This document shows positions 25,682 through 33,816 of a DNA stretch of 42,903 nucleotides, in pieces. The stretch covers positions 1-42,903 of the forward strand of contig NZ_QOKW01000039.1 of assembly GCF_008365375.1 (NCBI RefSeq), in the 5' to 3' direction. The notes below the pieces were generated by a model. The model saw only the letters and a program-made list of their open reading frames with translations. It did no database searches and was not told the DNA's origin. The DNA is from Roseomonas genomospecies 6 (GTDB taxonomy: Bacteria; Pseudomonadota; Alphaproteobacteria; Azospirillales; Azospirillaceae). A program made the position numbers and the translations under genes. Each line of letters begins with the position of its first letter. Position 1 is the stretch's first letter.

Positions 25682-26524
25682 TCAGGCGAAGCGGGGGTTC
25701 AGGTAGGAATGCACGCCGTCATTGAAAGACACCGCGCCATAGTCGGTCTCCACTGTCGCCATGGATGGAAACTCCCAGACCGTCACCCATCCGCGCTCCC
25801 GGAAAAGCTCGGACAACCCGCTTTCGATCTCACGGGAATGCGTGCCGATATGAATGCGCTGCACCTTCTCGTCGATGACGTCGATGGCTTCCCGGACGAC
25901 ATCCAGTTCCACGCCCTGGATGTCCATATCGACCAAGTCGATATGGCCGTAAGGGGCGAGCACGTCCGAAAGCTTGACGCCCGGCACCGTCGCGAGGGTA
26001 GCGCCGAACTCTGACGGATCCCAGGTGGAGATTGCCTGCCCGTACCAGCCCGAGGGGTTGCCCACCGTGAAGGAAACCTTTTCGCCCGTCGCCGAGGCGG
26101 CGGCCCGAAGCAGGACATGCTGGTCGGGGTCGATCCCATTGTCCGACATGTGGGTTTTCAGCCATTCGAAATGTGTCGGCTCGGCCTCGACTCCGACCAG
26201 CAGGAAGGGCAACGGGTTGATCCGCTTCAGGGCAATGGCGCCCTGAACCAGCCAGCGTCCGTACCCGGCTCCCACTTCCACCATGGTGAAATGCCCGCGC
26301 GCGGAGCGCACCGCCGCGATGAGGTCGATCAGTTCAAAATACTCTTCCGTCACCGGCGGGAAATCCGTCTTGACGGCACGCTCGGTTTTGTAAGGCTCCG
26401 GATCAACGCCGGGGAAGCCTACTATGAAATCAACCCGCGCAAGGGAGCCAATAAAATTTTCCATCATGCCTTGCGGGACCAGCCCAGACCAAGTCGGAAA
26501 GCTTTTGATTTCAGGGTGGTGCAT
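25682..26524 (-). CDS. FkbM-family methyltransferase
   Basis: 280 residues from the ATG at 26524-26522. MVEVGAGYGRWLVQGAIAL is the SAM motif I, FLLVGVEAEPTHFEWLK follows, and IDLVDMDIQGVELDVV is the FkbM hallmark (compare the KIDVDG of the other FkbM gene). IHIGTHSREIE and the C-terminal aromatic segment complete the fold. Members O-methylate sugar hydroxyls. It is the first gene of the long minus-strand run, divergent from the TPR gene across an AT-rich gap, but separated from the next gene by a strong hairpin, so it may be transcribed partly on its own. Confidence 0.82.
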   Translation of the reverse strand: MHHPEIKSFPTWSGLVPQGMMENFIGSLARVDFIVGFPGVDPEPYKTERAVKTDFPPVTEEYFELIDLIAAVRSARGHFTMVEVGAGYGRWLVQGAIALKRINPLPFLLVGVEAEPTHFEWLKTHMSDNGIDPDQHVLLRAAASATGEKVSFTVGNPSGWYGQAISTWDPSEFGATLATVPGVKLSDVLAPYGHIDLVDMDIQGVELDVVREAIDVIDEKVQRIHIGTHSREIESGLSELFRERGWVTVWEFPSMATVETDYGAVSFNDGVHSYLNPRFA

Positions 26525-26743
26525 TTATACTTACACTAGTTTTGAAAACAGTTATTCAACTCTGAATGTAGTGGCCAATTACTAATTAACGGTAAATAGA
26601 TGTGCCTGGAAATTCGGATCGGCCTGTTCCTTACACACCCGCCCATGCTCACCCCGACCGTGCCGCTCTTGCATCCAAGCCGGGTCTGGCCCAACCTCCC
26701 CTCCCAGGCGCCGATGCTCAACCCAGAACGGAGACGAACAGCC
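26525..26743. promoter_or_regulatory. AT-rich divergent promoter region with inverted repeats
   Basis: This lies between the FkbM gene (-) and the TPR gene (+). Its left 80 bases are sharply AT-rich in a GC-rich setting. They contain GTTTTGAAAAC (26539-26549) and ATTCA/TGAAT (26554-26558 and 26563-26567). TTGAAA at 26542 could be a -35 element, but the matching -10 is poor. An operator for a shared regulator is an inference. Confidence 0.35.
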
Positions 26744-28192
26744 ATGGCGGGCCAGACACATACCGCTCGCTCGCACGCCCCCCTTCCGATCGATGCCGAT
26801 CGTTGGCGCCGCGCCATCCGCGAGGATACGTTCTCGAACTATCATTATGAAATGGGCCTGGCACTGCGGCAGCAAGGCGAAAGCGCGGCGGCCGTCGCGG
26901 CTTTCCAACGCGCCCTTGCCATCAAGCCGGACCTCGCCACAGCCTCCGTGGCGCTGATTGAGACGCTGGAGGAGACGGGGCGGAGCAAAGAGGCCCGCGT
27001 GGTGCGCCATGCCGCTGCCGTTCACGATCCGGATTTCGAAATTGCCGCCGATCTTGTCCGCATCGAAGACGCCGCCGGACAGGAGAGCAACGATCTTTCG
27101 CCCGCCACGGTTGCCGCGGTCCATAGCCGCCTGCCCCATCTGGTGCGCCCGCTGGTCGTCGCCGCACACGCGTTCCGCAACGCCGGGCGTTACGACGAAG
27201 CGGCGGAATGGAGCGCAAAAGCCCTGTCGCTGAACACCGAGGAGGCGATCCGGAGCGAGCTTGACTTCCTTATGGCGAGCGGGAGCGACAACACGGTGCA
27301 GCATCTCGCCGACCGGATGCACATCACCACCGACTCCGATCCGGGCAAACCCGTGGCCCACTTCTTCTTCGGCCGCCCAGCGGCCGATGAGACCGGGCTG
27401 TTGACCACGACCATCTGGCTTCGTGTCCTGCATGGCTGCATCACGCTCACCATAGGGGCAAGGGGAAGCGGAGAGCGGCTCGTCCGAATCACGGCGTTGC
27501 AGTCCGCCGAGGTTGTTCCGGTGGACGTGCCGGTCCTGATCGACGCGGATTTCCGGCAGATCGAAATTTTCAATTCCAACGCCAATGGAACCTCTGAATT
27601 CGAGGTTCACGGCGTGCTGGTCCGTAAAACCGCCTTGCCGTCCGTCGCGGCCGCCACTCCCGAAGACGGCACCCCCGGCGATGACGCAGCCGCGCCCTGG
27701 CAACCGCTGATGCTCGCGGAAACGGCCCTGCGCATGGCCGGGCGGCATGCGCAGGCACGGCACTATACGGCAGCGGTTCCGGCCGCTGCCCGCTTCGCCG
27801 CGGCTCGAAACAACCTTCGCCAGTTCACTCCCACGCTCTACGGCAGCCTGGAGGATGCAGGCGGGCACCGGCTGCTCCGCGCCAGGGAGGGCGACTTCGT
27901 GTACGCCGCCTTTGCAGGCCTGGGACAACCGGAAAGCCTGCCCTGCTCCGTAAGGATCACCGTCTTCCTGCGCGTTCTCAAAGGCCTGGGAGGCGTCTGC
28001 GTCACTCCCGCGACGCGGCCGACCCGCTTGACCGACATCGTCCCCGTCAAGCCGGCCGAAGACATTGTGGCCGTGACCCTTGGCGTCGAGGCTGGGGCGA
28101 ATTTCGGCCACCTGGTTATTCTCGCCAGTGCCCCGGGCCATCCAAGCGAACCGCCGGCCGAAATCGAGCTTTACGGCTTCTTGGTGGAGTAG
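26744..28192 (+). CDS. TPR protein with two tandem beta-sandwich-like domains
   Basis: 482 residues from the ATG at 26744, with GGAG at 26730-26733; an ATG at 26714 and a further upstream one at 26600 are possible but look less protein-like. Residues about 30-170 hold TPR-like helices (YHYEMGLALRQQGESAAAVAAFQRALAIKPD and AFRNAGRYDEAAEWSAKALSL in shortened form). Then come two similar segments. The first runs from WLRVLHGCITLTI to SEFEVHGVLVRK and the second from FLRVLKGLGGVCVT to AEIELYGFLVE. Separate TPR-like helices lie between them. This looks like an internal duplication of a beta domain that could bind carbohydrate. TPR proteins often accompany flagellin or surface glycosylation. Function not established. 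Confidence 0.65.
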   Translation: MAGQTHTARSHAPLPIDADRWRRAIREDTFSNYHYEMGLALRQQGESAAAVAAFQRALAIKPDLATASVALIETLEETGRSKEARVVRHAAAVHDPDFEIAADLVRIEDAAGQESNDLSPATVAAVHSRLPHLVRPLVVAAHAFRNAGRYDEAAEWSAKALSLNTEEAIRSELDFLMASGSDNTVQHLADRMHITTDSDPGKPVAHFFFGRPAADETGLLTTTIWLRVLHGCITLTIGARGSGERLVRITALQSAEVVPVDVPVLIDADFRQIEIFNSNANGTSEFEVHGVLVRKTALPSVAAATPEDGTPGDDAAAPWQPLMLAETALRMAGRHAQARHYTAAVPAAARFAAARNNLRQFTPTLYGSLEDAGGHRLLRAREGDFVYAAFAGLGQPESLPCSVRITVFLRVLKGLGGVCVTPATRPTRLTDIVPVKPAEDIVAVTLGVEAGANFGHLVILASAPGHPSEPPAEIELYGFLVE

Positions 28193-28246
28193 GATTACGG
28201 TCCGGACCGCGACCGCCCGCCGGCCCCGTCTTTCAGGAGAACAATC

Positions 28247-29278
28247 ATGCCGCAGACGTCTTCCGACACCATCCACACGCAGGAACAATACGGTCTGCGT
28301 CCGGAAGCGTCCGAGTTTCCGATGATGCTGGTTCTGTCCTTCGTCTATCCCTGCAACGCGCTGTGCCCGCACTGCCCCTACACGAACTCGAACATCCGCA
28401 AGGAATATCGGGACGTGCCCTTCATGCCGGAGGCGACATTCAGGAAGATCGCCGACGAGACCGGCCGCTATGGGGCGTATCTGCGCATTTCCGGCGGCGG
28501 CGAGCCGATGCTGCACCCCCAGGCCGTCCCGCTGCTGGTCTACGCCAAGAAGGCCGGCTGCAAGATCGGCCTGATCACCAACGGCTCGAAGTTCGACGAG
28601 GACAACAGCCGCGCGCTGCTGGAGGCGGGCGTCGACATGATCGAGTTCTCGGTCGACGCCTGCGATCCCGAGACCTATGCGCAGGTCCGTGCCGGCCTGG
28701 ACTGGAACCTCCTGGTCGAGAACGTCGAGCGCATGATGCGCCTGCGAGCCGAATTGCGGAGCCCGTCCAAAATCGTCGCCTCGGCGGTGAACCAGAAGGG
28801 GGTGGACATCGATGCCGTCGAAACGTTCTGGGTCCAGGGAAAGGGGATCGACTACCTGATCAAGCGCAAGTTCCTGACCTGGGGCGCCAACACCGAGTTG
28901 GACAGCGCGCGATCCGCCGACCCAAACGCCTACATCGAGGCCGGCGAAGTTCCGTGCCCCTTCATCTTCGAGCGCCTGAACATCGACAGCCGCGGCAACG
29001 TCATGGTCTGCGGCTACGACATCTCCGCCAACACCTCGATGGGCAACGTCAACACGGAAAGCATCCGCGACATCTGGCACGGAGAGGGCTTCCGTTGGTA
29101 TCGCGAGATGCATCTGCAAAAGCGCGGTCCCGAGGTCCCTCTGTGCTCCGGCTGCCCGGACTGGCAGTACCGGTCCTGGCAGCACAATTACTGGAAAGTC
29201 GTCCGGAACGCCGAAACGGTCCGCGCCCGCAAGCTGGGTGAACATGACGATTTCCAGACGGTCGAGGAGACCCGCTGA
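28247..29278 (+). CDS. Radical SAM/SPASM enzyme
   Basis: 343 residues from the ATG at 28247, preceded by CAGGAGAAC. CNALCPHC (Cys36/40/43) is the 4Fe-4S motif. RISGGGEPMLHPQ is the SAM-binding GGE-like segment, then IGLITNGSKF and MIEFSVDACDPETY. The SPASM domain has PCPFIFERLNIDSRGNVMVC and the final CSGCPDWQY, an ending shared with the radical SAM enzyme at 13750. Length and layout match SPASM proteins in polysaccharide clusters. It lies 54 bases downstream of the TPR gene and likely shares a transcript. Substrate unknown. Confidence 0.88.
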   Translation: MPQTSSDTIHTQEQYGLRPEASEFPMMLVLSFVYPCNALCPHCPYTNSNIRKEYRDVPFMPEATFRKIADETGRYGAYLRISGGGEPMLHPQAVPLLVYAKKAGCKIGLITNGSKFDEDNSRALLEAGVDMIEFSVDACDPETYAQVRAGLDWNLLVENVERMMRLRAELRSPSKIVASAVNQKGVDIDAVETFWVQGKGIDYLIKRKFLTWGANTELDSARSADPNAYIEAGEVPCPFIFERLNIDSRGNVMVCGYDISANTSMGNVNTESIRDIWHGEGFRWYREMHLQKRGPEVPLCSGCPDWQYRSWQHNYWKVVRNAETVRARKLGEHDDFQTVEETR

Positions 29279-29425
29279 TCCCCGGCGCCACCCAAGTCAT
29301 ACGATCGGCGGATGAACACGTCCAGTGCCCGCCGACCGTATCGCAAGGCCGCCGGCGTCCTGCATGTCCGTCGCCGGCCCCAGACCGGCACGACGAACAA
29401 GAAGCGAGAATGGGAGCACTGCCTT

Positions 29426-29785
29426 ATGAGCCTGAGGATCGCCGGACATTTGTTCACTGGGCCGTTCACAGTGGACGACATGGTGGTTCGCAAGAACCAC
29501 GACCCTGCCGTCTTCGCTGTCATCAGCCGGGAAGGCAAGCCGTGGAGCCCGATTTTCCGCCTTCTGGATGTCGGCGAAACCGGGGATGAAGGCCTTGTGT
29601 TCAAGGGCCATCCTCAGCGGGGCGACTGGGAAAGGCTGTCCAATTCCGAAAGCGGCGTCCTGGGCATCTACGTCTATTCCATGCCGCGCGCACAGTTCGC
29701 CCCTCAGGCCCGCAGCGACCTCGTCCAGGAGATCAGGACCCAATACGCCCCGCCACGGGGGGAAGTCCGCATCTCCGGCCTGTGA
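29426..29785 (+). CDS. Small protein with GIY-YIG-like features
   Basis: 119 residues from the ATG at 29426, with GGGAG upstream; the frame is open back to 29312 but an earlier start lacks support. The order AVISREGKPW, RLLDVGETGDEG, HPQRGDWERLS, LGIYVYSMP and VQEIRTQYAPPRGE resembles a family of small proteins I recall as GIY-YIG-like, with a conserved Glu in the final EIRTQ-NPP segment. This is a fold-level guess with no recognised function. It follows the radical SAM gene at 147 bases. Confidence 0.5.
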   Translation: MSLRIAGHLFTGPFTVDDMVVRKNHDPAVFAVISREGKPWSPIFRLLDVGETGDEGLVFKGHPQRGDWERLSNSESGVLGIYVYSMPRAQFAPQARSDLVQEIRTQYAPPRGEVRISGL

Positions 29786-29801
29786 TCGCAGGCGCGGGCG
29801 A

Positions 29802-29830
29802 GTTCCCCGGCCGCCGCCGGTGACGGGAAC
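29802..29830. terminator. Candidate hairpin between convergent genes
   Basis: GTTCCC (29802-29807) and GGGAAC (29825-29830) pair around a GC-rich loop, which may itself fold. It lies between the small plus-strand gene ending at 29785 and the minus-strand M20 gene ending at 29846. No T tract is present. Confidence 0.3.
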
Positions 29831-29845
29831 GCGGCGCCCCGTGGC

Positions 29846-31054
29846 TCAGGCAAGCTCTGGGCGGGGAGAGGAGCACCAGTCGGCAGCGAACAGGGCCAAG
29901 TTGCGGGCGACCGACGCCATGTGATCCAGGAAATAATGTTCGTCGACGCCGTGGCTGTTGCGCCCGCCACCGGGGCCGTACAGGCAGACGTTGGGCGTGC
30001 CGAAGGCCGCCATGTCGGTGTATCCGGTGATGCTCATCACCTGGCACTCGCCCGAACCGTTGGCCTGGACGATGCCCTGGAGCTTGCGGATCAGGGGAGC
30101 GGCCGGGTCGCCGCGGTAGGGTTCGCGCATCAGCAGCCAAGGCTCCACCATGATGCGCGGCGACAGGGAGGCCGCCAGGGCCTCCACCGTTTCCATCATG
30201 CCGGTCGTGCTGGCGGGGGGCGGAAAGCCCATTTGGACCGACAGTTCCGCCATCGCCGGCACGGAGCCGCACCACACGCCGGCGTGGAAGGAACCGACGT
30301 TGACGAAGTAGGGATGCTCGATGCCCTCGAACGGAACGGTGTCCGCGTTCAGGGCCGCCACATGCGCGCGCAGGCGCGCCACCATGTCCATCGCCACATA
30401 GACCGGGTTGACGCCGCGCCGCTCGTTGGAGGCCGCCAAGGGGTCCCCGGTGATCCGCAGCGTGAACGAGATGTGGCCAAGGTGAGCATGATAGAGCCGT
30501 TCCGGCCAAGTGCCGTCGCAGATGACCGCGCCATCGGCTCCAAAGCCGGCAGCGACCAAAGCCCGCGTGCCGTTGCCGGTGGTCTCTTCTTCGGCCACGA
30601 TCTGGACGATGAGATCGCCGGGCAGCCGCAAGCCCAGGCGGCGCAGGGCTTCGACCACCAACAGCACGGTAACGACGCCGGCCTTGTCGTCCTGGGCGCC
30701 GCGCCCGTGGACGACGTTGCCGCTTACCGTGCCCGCGAAGGGCGGATGAGACCACGACGAGGCCGGGTCCACGGGCACGACATCCGCATGGGCGTTCAAG
30801 ACCAGGGAGCGGTGACGGGGCGGGTCGGTGCCAGGAATGCGGGCGGCAAGATTGAGGGCGTGCTCGTCATCCCGGCTTTTGACAACCTCCACCGACAGAC
30901 CCAGCCGCGACATTTCCTCCAACACACGCCGTTGCATCGGCCCTTCGTTGCCGTAAAGAGAGGCGAAGCCGATCAATTCCGCCAGCAACGCGTGATATTT
31001 GGGCCGCAGTTCGGCAAGGACGGCATCGACGTCCGGAACGGAGAGAAGCGGCAT
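29846..31054 (-). CDS. M20-family metallopeptidase/deacylase
   Basis: 402 residues from the ATG at 31054-31052. The family metal ligands are visible: NAHADVVP (His), GRGAQDDKAG (Asp), VAEEETTGN (Glu-Glu), and the C-terminal NSHGVDEHYF with His. The catalytic domain is split by a lid (dimerisation) domain in the middle, as in ArgE/DapE/carboxypeptidase G2. These enzymes hydrolyse N-acyl amino acids or small peptides with two zinc ions. In this island a deacylation of an acylamino sugar or amino-acid decoration is conceivable, but a housekeeping role is equally likely. It lies 58 bases downstream of the giant glycosyltransferase gene. Confidence 0.85.
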   Translation of the reverse strand: MPLLSVPDVDAVLAELRPKYHALLAELIGFASLYGNEGPMQRRVLEEMSRLGLSVEVVKSRDDEHALNLAARIPGTDPPRHRSLVLNAHADVVPVDPASSWSHPPFAGTVSGNVVHGRGAQDDKAGVVTVLLVVEALRRLGLRLPGDLIVQIVAEEETTGNGTRALVAAGFGADGAVICDGTWPERLYHAHLGHISFTLRITGDPLAASNERRGVNPVYVAMDMVARLRAHVAALNADTVPFEGIEHPYFVNVGSFHAGVWCGSVPAMAELSVQMGFPPPASTTGMMETVEALAASLSPRIMVEPWLLMREPYRGDPAAPLIRKLQGIVQANGSGECQVMSITGYTDMAAFGTPNVCLYGPGGGRNSHGVDEHYFLDHMASVARNLALFAADWCSSPRPELA

Positions 31055-31112
31055 GAATGACCTTCGAACAATTGCGGTCCGGCTCCGGACAGCGCCTTCA
31101 GGATCGTAGCCG

Positions 31113-33803
31113 CTATCGTCCGGCCGTGCCATCATCGGACGAGGGGGCCGCGTTCCTGCGCAGGCACAACACCGAGCTGGTCCGGAAACCGCCGCCCTCG
31201 GCTATGATGAAATGCGGCCGCGCCGTCTCGTCGGTGCCGGACCGGGCGAGGCGGTCGAGCGTCGCGTCGCTCACACTCCAGTCGATCTCACCGACAGGAC
31301 GAAAACCGGCGCACGTCCCGACCGCCCGGCAGAACCCCAACACATCCTCCGCCGTGACGTCGTCTTCGCCGGCAGCCGCCTGGATCGCCACCTCGACGGA
31401 CAGCAGCAGCAGTCCGCCAGGCTTCAGGCGGCGGGCAAGCTGGATGACGTGCTCAACGGCGTTCCCGACCCCATCGGCGAACAGTCCACCTTGCGTCACG
31501 ACCACGGCATCCCAGCGTCGGGAGGCAAGCTCCGGCGAGGCAAGCCCGGCATGATGGACCGACAGGTGGTCCGGATCGAACAGCCGGTTCTTGCGCAGCC
31601 ACGGATCGATCCCCTCGTCGCCCGCGGCTTCGGGGAAAAGGCAGGGCTTGAGGGGAACGGCATCGACATGCGCCACGCGGTCGGCGAGGAACATGGGTAG
31701 GCCGTCCGGCGCGGGGCTCAGCACCGCAATCCGTGCATCAAGCCGCAACACGCCGAGCGCTTCCAGGGCATACAGGCACTGGGCGCGCTCCCAGACCCCG
31801 CGGCTGCGCTTGAAGTAATTGTAGGTCGAGACGATGTAGCCGAGGCCCTCGCGCGTCAGCCGCTCCGCCCAGACCCGCCAGCCGGCGCTCTCCCAATCCT
31901 CCACGGCGGCCAGTTTGCTGAACGCTACGCCGTCCTGAGCGCTCCGGTCCGAAGCGGCGAAACGCGCATCGATTTGTGGGCGGATCGTTGCGCTCGGCCG
32001 CCGCCGTTCCGTTTCGCGGTGAAGGACATCCAGCGTTCCGGCGTCCAGGCCGAGCGCCTGCTCCGCCTCCGGACAGGACAGGAGCGCCAGCAACGGAGCC
32101 GAAAAACGGCACGGGGCAACCGCATCAAGGCTGCCCTCGGCGGCGGCGGCCACAAGGGTCGCCACATCGCCGTGCAGCAGGCCCAACTCCCAAGGGTCGA
32201 GCGCAAAGCGGCGACCGAGGGCCTCTTCCAGGGACCGGACGATTCCCGCACCCGAGCGGGCCGGCGCGACCGGCTGCTCGTTCGGACGCACGGGGCCGAA
32301 ACAGACGCGGGTGGTGAAGGGGGTCCAGGTGAACAGCAGTTCCGTCCGGGCCAGGGCACCGAAATGCGTGTTGATGGCGTTCAAGCACACGAACTTGCGG
32401 TGCCCCATCGGGACGGGAGCGGCGCGCTCCAAGGCGACGAGGCGGTTGAAGCACCCCTTGATGCGTCCCAACCGGGCGCGGGCCGCAGGATTCAAGTCAT
32501 GAACGCTGCGAACCGGACCGGCGGGCTGCTCGTCCGGATCCAAGGAAAAGTCGACGACGAACAGGCTGGCCCGGCGGTGCAGGTCCTCCAAGGGCACGGT
32601 TTCAACCGCCGCCGGATCGTCCAGTCCGCGCGCGAGGCCGCCCAGCGCTTCCGGAACCAGAATGCGCCCGCGCCCGCCCATGCCGCGCCAGAAACCGGCC
32701 AGCAGACGGAACATGGCGGATGATCCGGCGATGACGCCGACGACCGCATCCTGGGGAAGGGTGCTCAGATGATCGGACGCGTAGGGCAGGACATGTTCGG
32801 GAGGATAGCTCACCCCGAGATAGGCGAGCCGGTCGTTGTGCGCTTCGCCGTAGGGCCGGCTGAGCGGGGAAAGGCTGCGGTTCAGGGCGGCGACGTAGCG
32901 ATCGGCCGGCAGGTCGAAGCCCCGGTATTCCTCGATCGCTTCTCCGGCAAGACCCCAGGTTTCGGCCTGCTCCGGAACATCGGGACGGGTCACACCGTCG
33001 ATGAAGACGCGTGGGTCGTTCTGAATGGCGGTGGCGCTGAGCGCTGCCGTCGGCTTCCGGGTGTGGTCGCAATGATAGCCGAACACATCCTCCAGCAGGC
33101 TTCCCGTCCCGTCGTAAATACGGCGCAGGCGCCGGCACAGGTTCATGTCGACGTTCCAGCCGACCAGCATGCTTTCGTGGAAGCCGTGCATGGCGAACAG
33201 GTCGCGCCTCAGGACCAGTTGGCAGTCGCCGATCCCGTCGAACAGGGAAAAGGGATCGGTGTGAACCACCTCGTTCAGGTGCAGGCCCGTCCCCCACCGG
33301 GCGAGCGTCGCCATGATGCCGCGCGGGTCGCGGCGGTCGAAGGATTCCCACAGCGTCTCCGGAAGCTCGAAGCGCGGCAACTGGTAGAAACCGCCGGGCT
33401 TGCCCGCTGCGATCTCGGACAGGGAGCGGGGAGGGTCGCGGGGAACGAAGACCATGTCCGTGTTGGTGGACAGGATCCAGCGGTTGGCCGGATTGGACCG
33501 GCGGACCGCCACGTTGCGCGAGACGGCTTCGACCACGTCCAGGTGGGTCCGGTGGCGGAACCGGTCATGGACATCCGGCCGGACCCGGAACACCCTCAGC
33601 AGGCGCCGACAGTGGTCCGTCAGGGTGTCGCGAATGGCTTCAACAAGGGTGGGATAGTCGTTCGGAGTGTTGTAATCCGTGAAGATGATTTCGTCGTTCG
33701 GGTCGGTCAGCAGTTCCGCAAGGCAGTTCAGGCTGATCGCGGCCCGCTTGTGGAAGTTGTAGCCGTGGTGGTCGTTCCGGCCGTAGACAACGACGGTGAT
33801 CAT
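31113..33803 (-). CDS. GT2-like glycosyltransferase fused to shared EDW/FKRSRG C-terminal module
   Basis: 896 residues. Residues 1 to about 300 look like a GT-A glycosyltransferase: VVVYGRNDHHGYN (4-16), FTDYNTPND (41-49), the DXD-like LSTNTDMVFVPRD (111-123) and a GYHCDH motif. A middle region of about 300 residues has YPPEHVLPYASDHL, LNAINTHFG and TPFTTR. The last 300 or so residues are the shared module, with SKLAAVEDW (about 627), FKRSRGVWERAQ (about 663), RRLKPGGLLLLSVE and WSVSDATLDR (about 840). It is a tandem paralog of the next gene upstream, which it follows after 13 bases. Sugar transfer plus an unknown module function is inferred. Confidence 0.8.
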   Translation of the reverse strand: MITVVVYGRNDHHGYNFHKRAAISLNCLAELLTDPNDEIIFTDYNTPNDYPTLVEAIRDTLTDHCRRLLRVFRVRPDVHDRFRHRTHLDVVEAVSRNVAVRRSNPANRWILSTNTDMVFVPRDPPRSLSEIAAGKPGGFYQLPRFELPETLWESFDRRDPRGIMATLARWGTGLHLNEVVHTDPFSLFDGIGDCQLVLRRDLFAMHGFHESMLVGWNVDMNLCRRLRRIYDGTGSLLEDVFGYHCDHTRKPTAALSATAIQNDPRVFIDGVTRPDVPEQAETWGLAGEAIEEYRGFDLPADRYVAALNRSLSPLSRPYGEAHNDRLAYLGVSYPPEHVLPYASDHLSTLPQDAVVGVIAGSSAMFRLLAGFWRGMGGRGRILVPEALGGLARGLDDPAAVETVPLEDLHRRASLFVVDFSLDPDEQPAGPVRSVHDLNPAARARLGRIKGCFNRLVALERAAPVPMGHRKFVCLNAINTHFGALARTELLFTWTPFTTRVCFGPVRPNEQPVAPARSGAGIVRSLEEALGRRFALDPWELGLLHGDVATLVAAAAEGSLDAVAPCRFSAPLLALLSCPEAEQALGLDAGTLDVLHRETERRRPSATIRPQIDARFAASDRSAQDGVAFSKLAAVEDWESAGWRVWAERLTREGLGYIVSTYNYFKRSRGVWERAQCLYALEALGVLRLDARIAVLSPAPDGLPMFLADRVAHVDAVPLKPCLFPEAAGDEGIDPWLRKNRLFDPDHLSVHHAGLASPELASRRWDAVVVTQGGLFADGVGNAVEHVIQLARRLKPGGLLLLSVEVAIQAAAGEDDVTAEDVLGFCRAVGTCAGFRPVGEIDWSVSDATLDRLARSGTDETARPHFIIAEGGGFRTSSVLCLRRNAAPSSDDGTAGR

Positions 33804-33816
33804 GGGTGCGGTCGCC

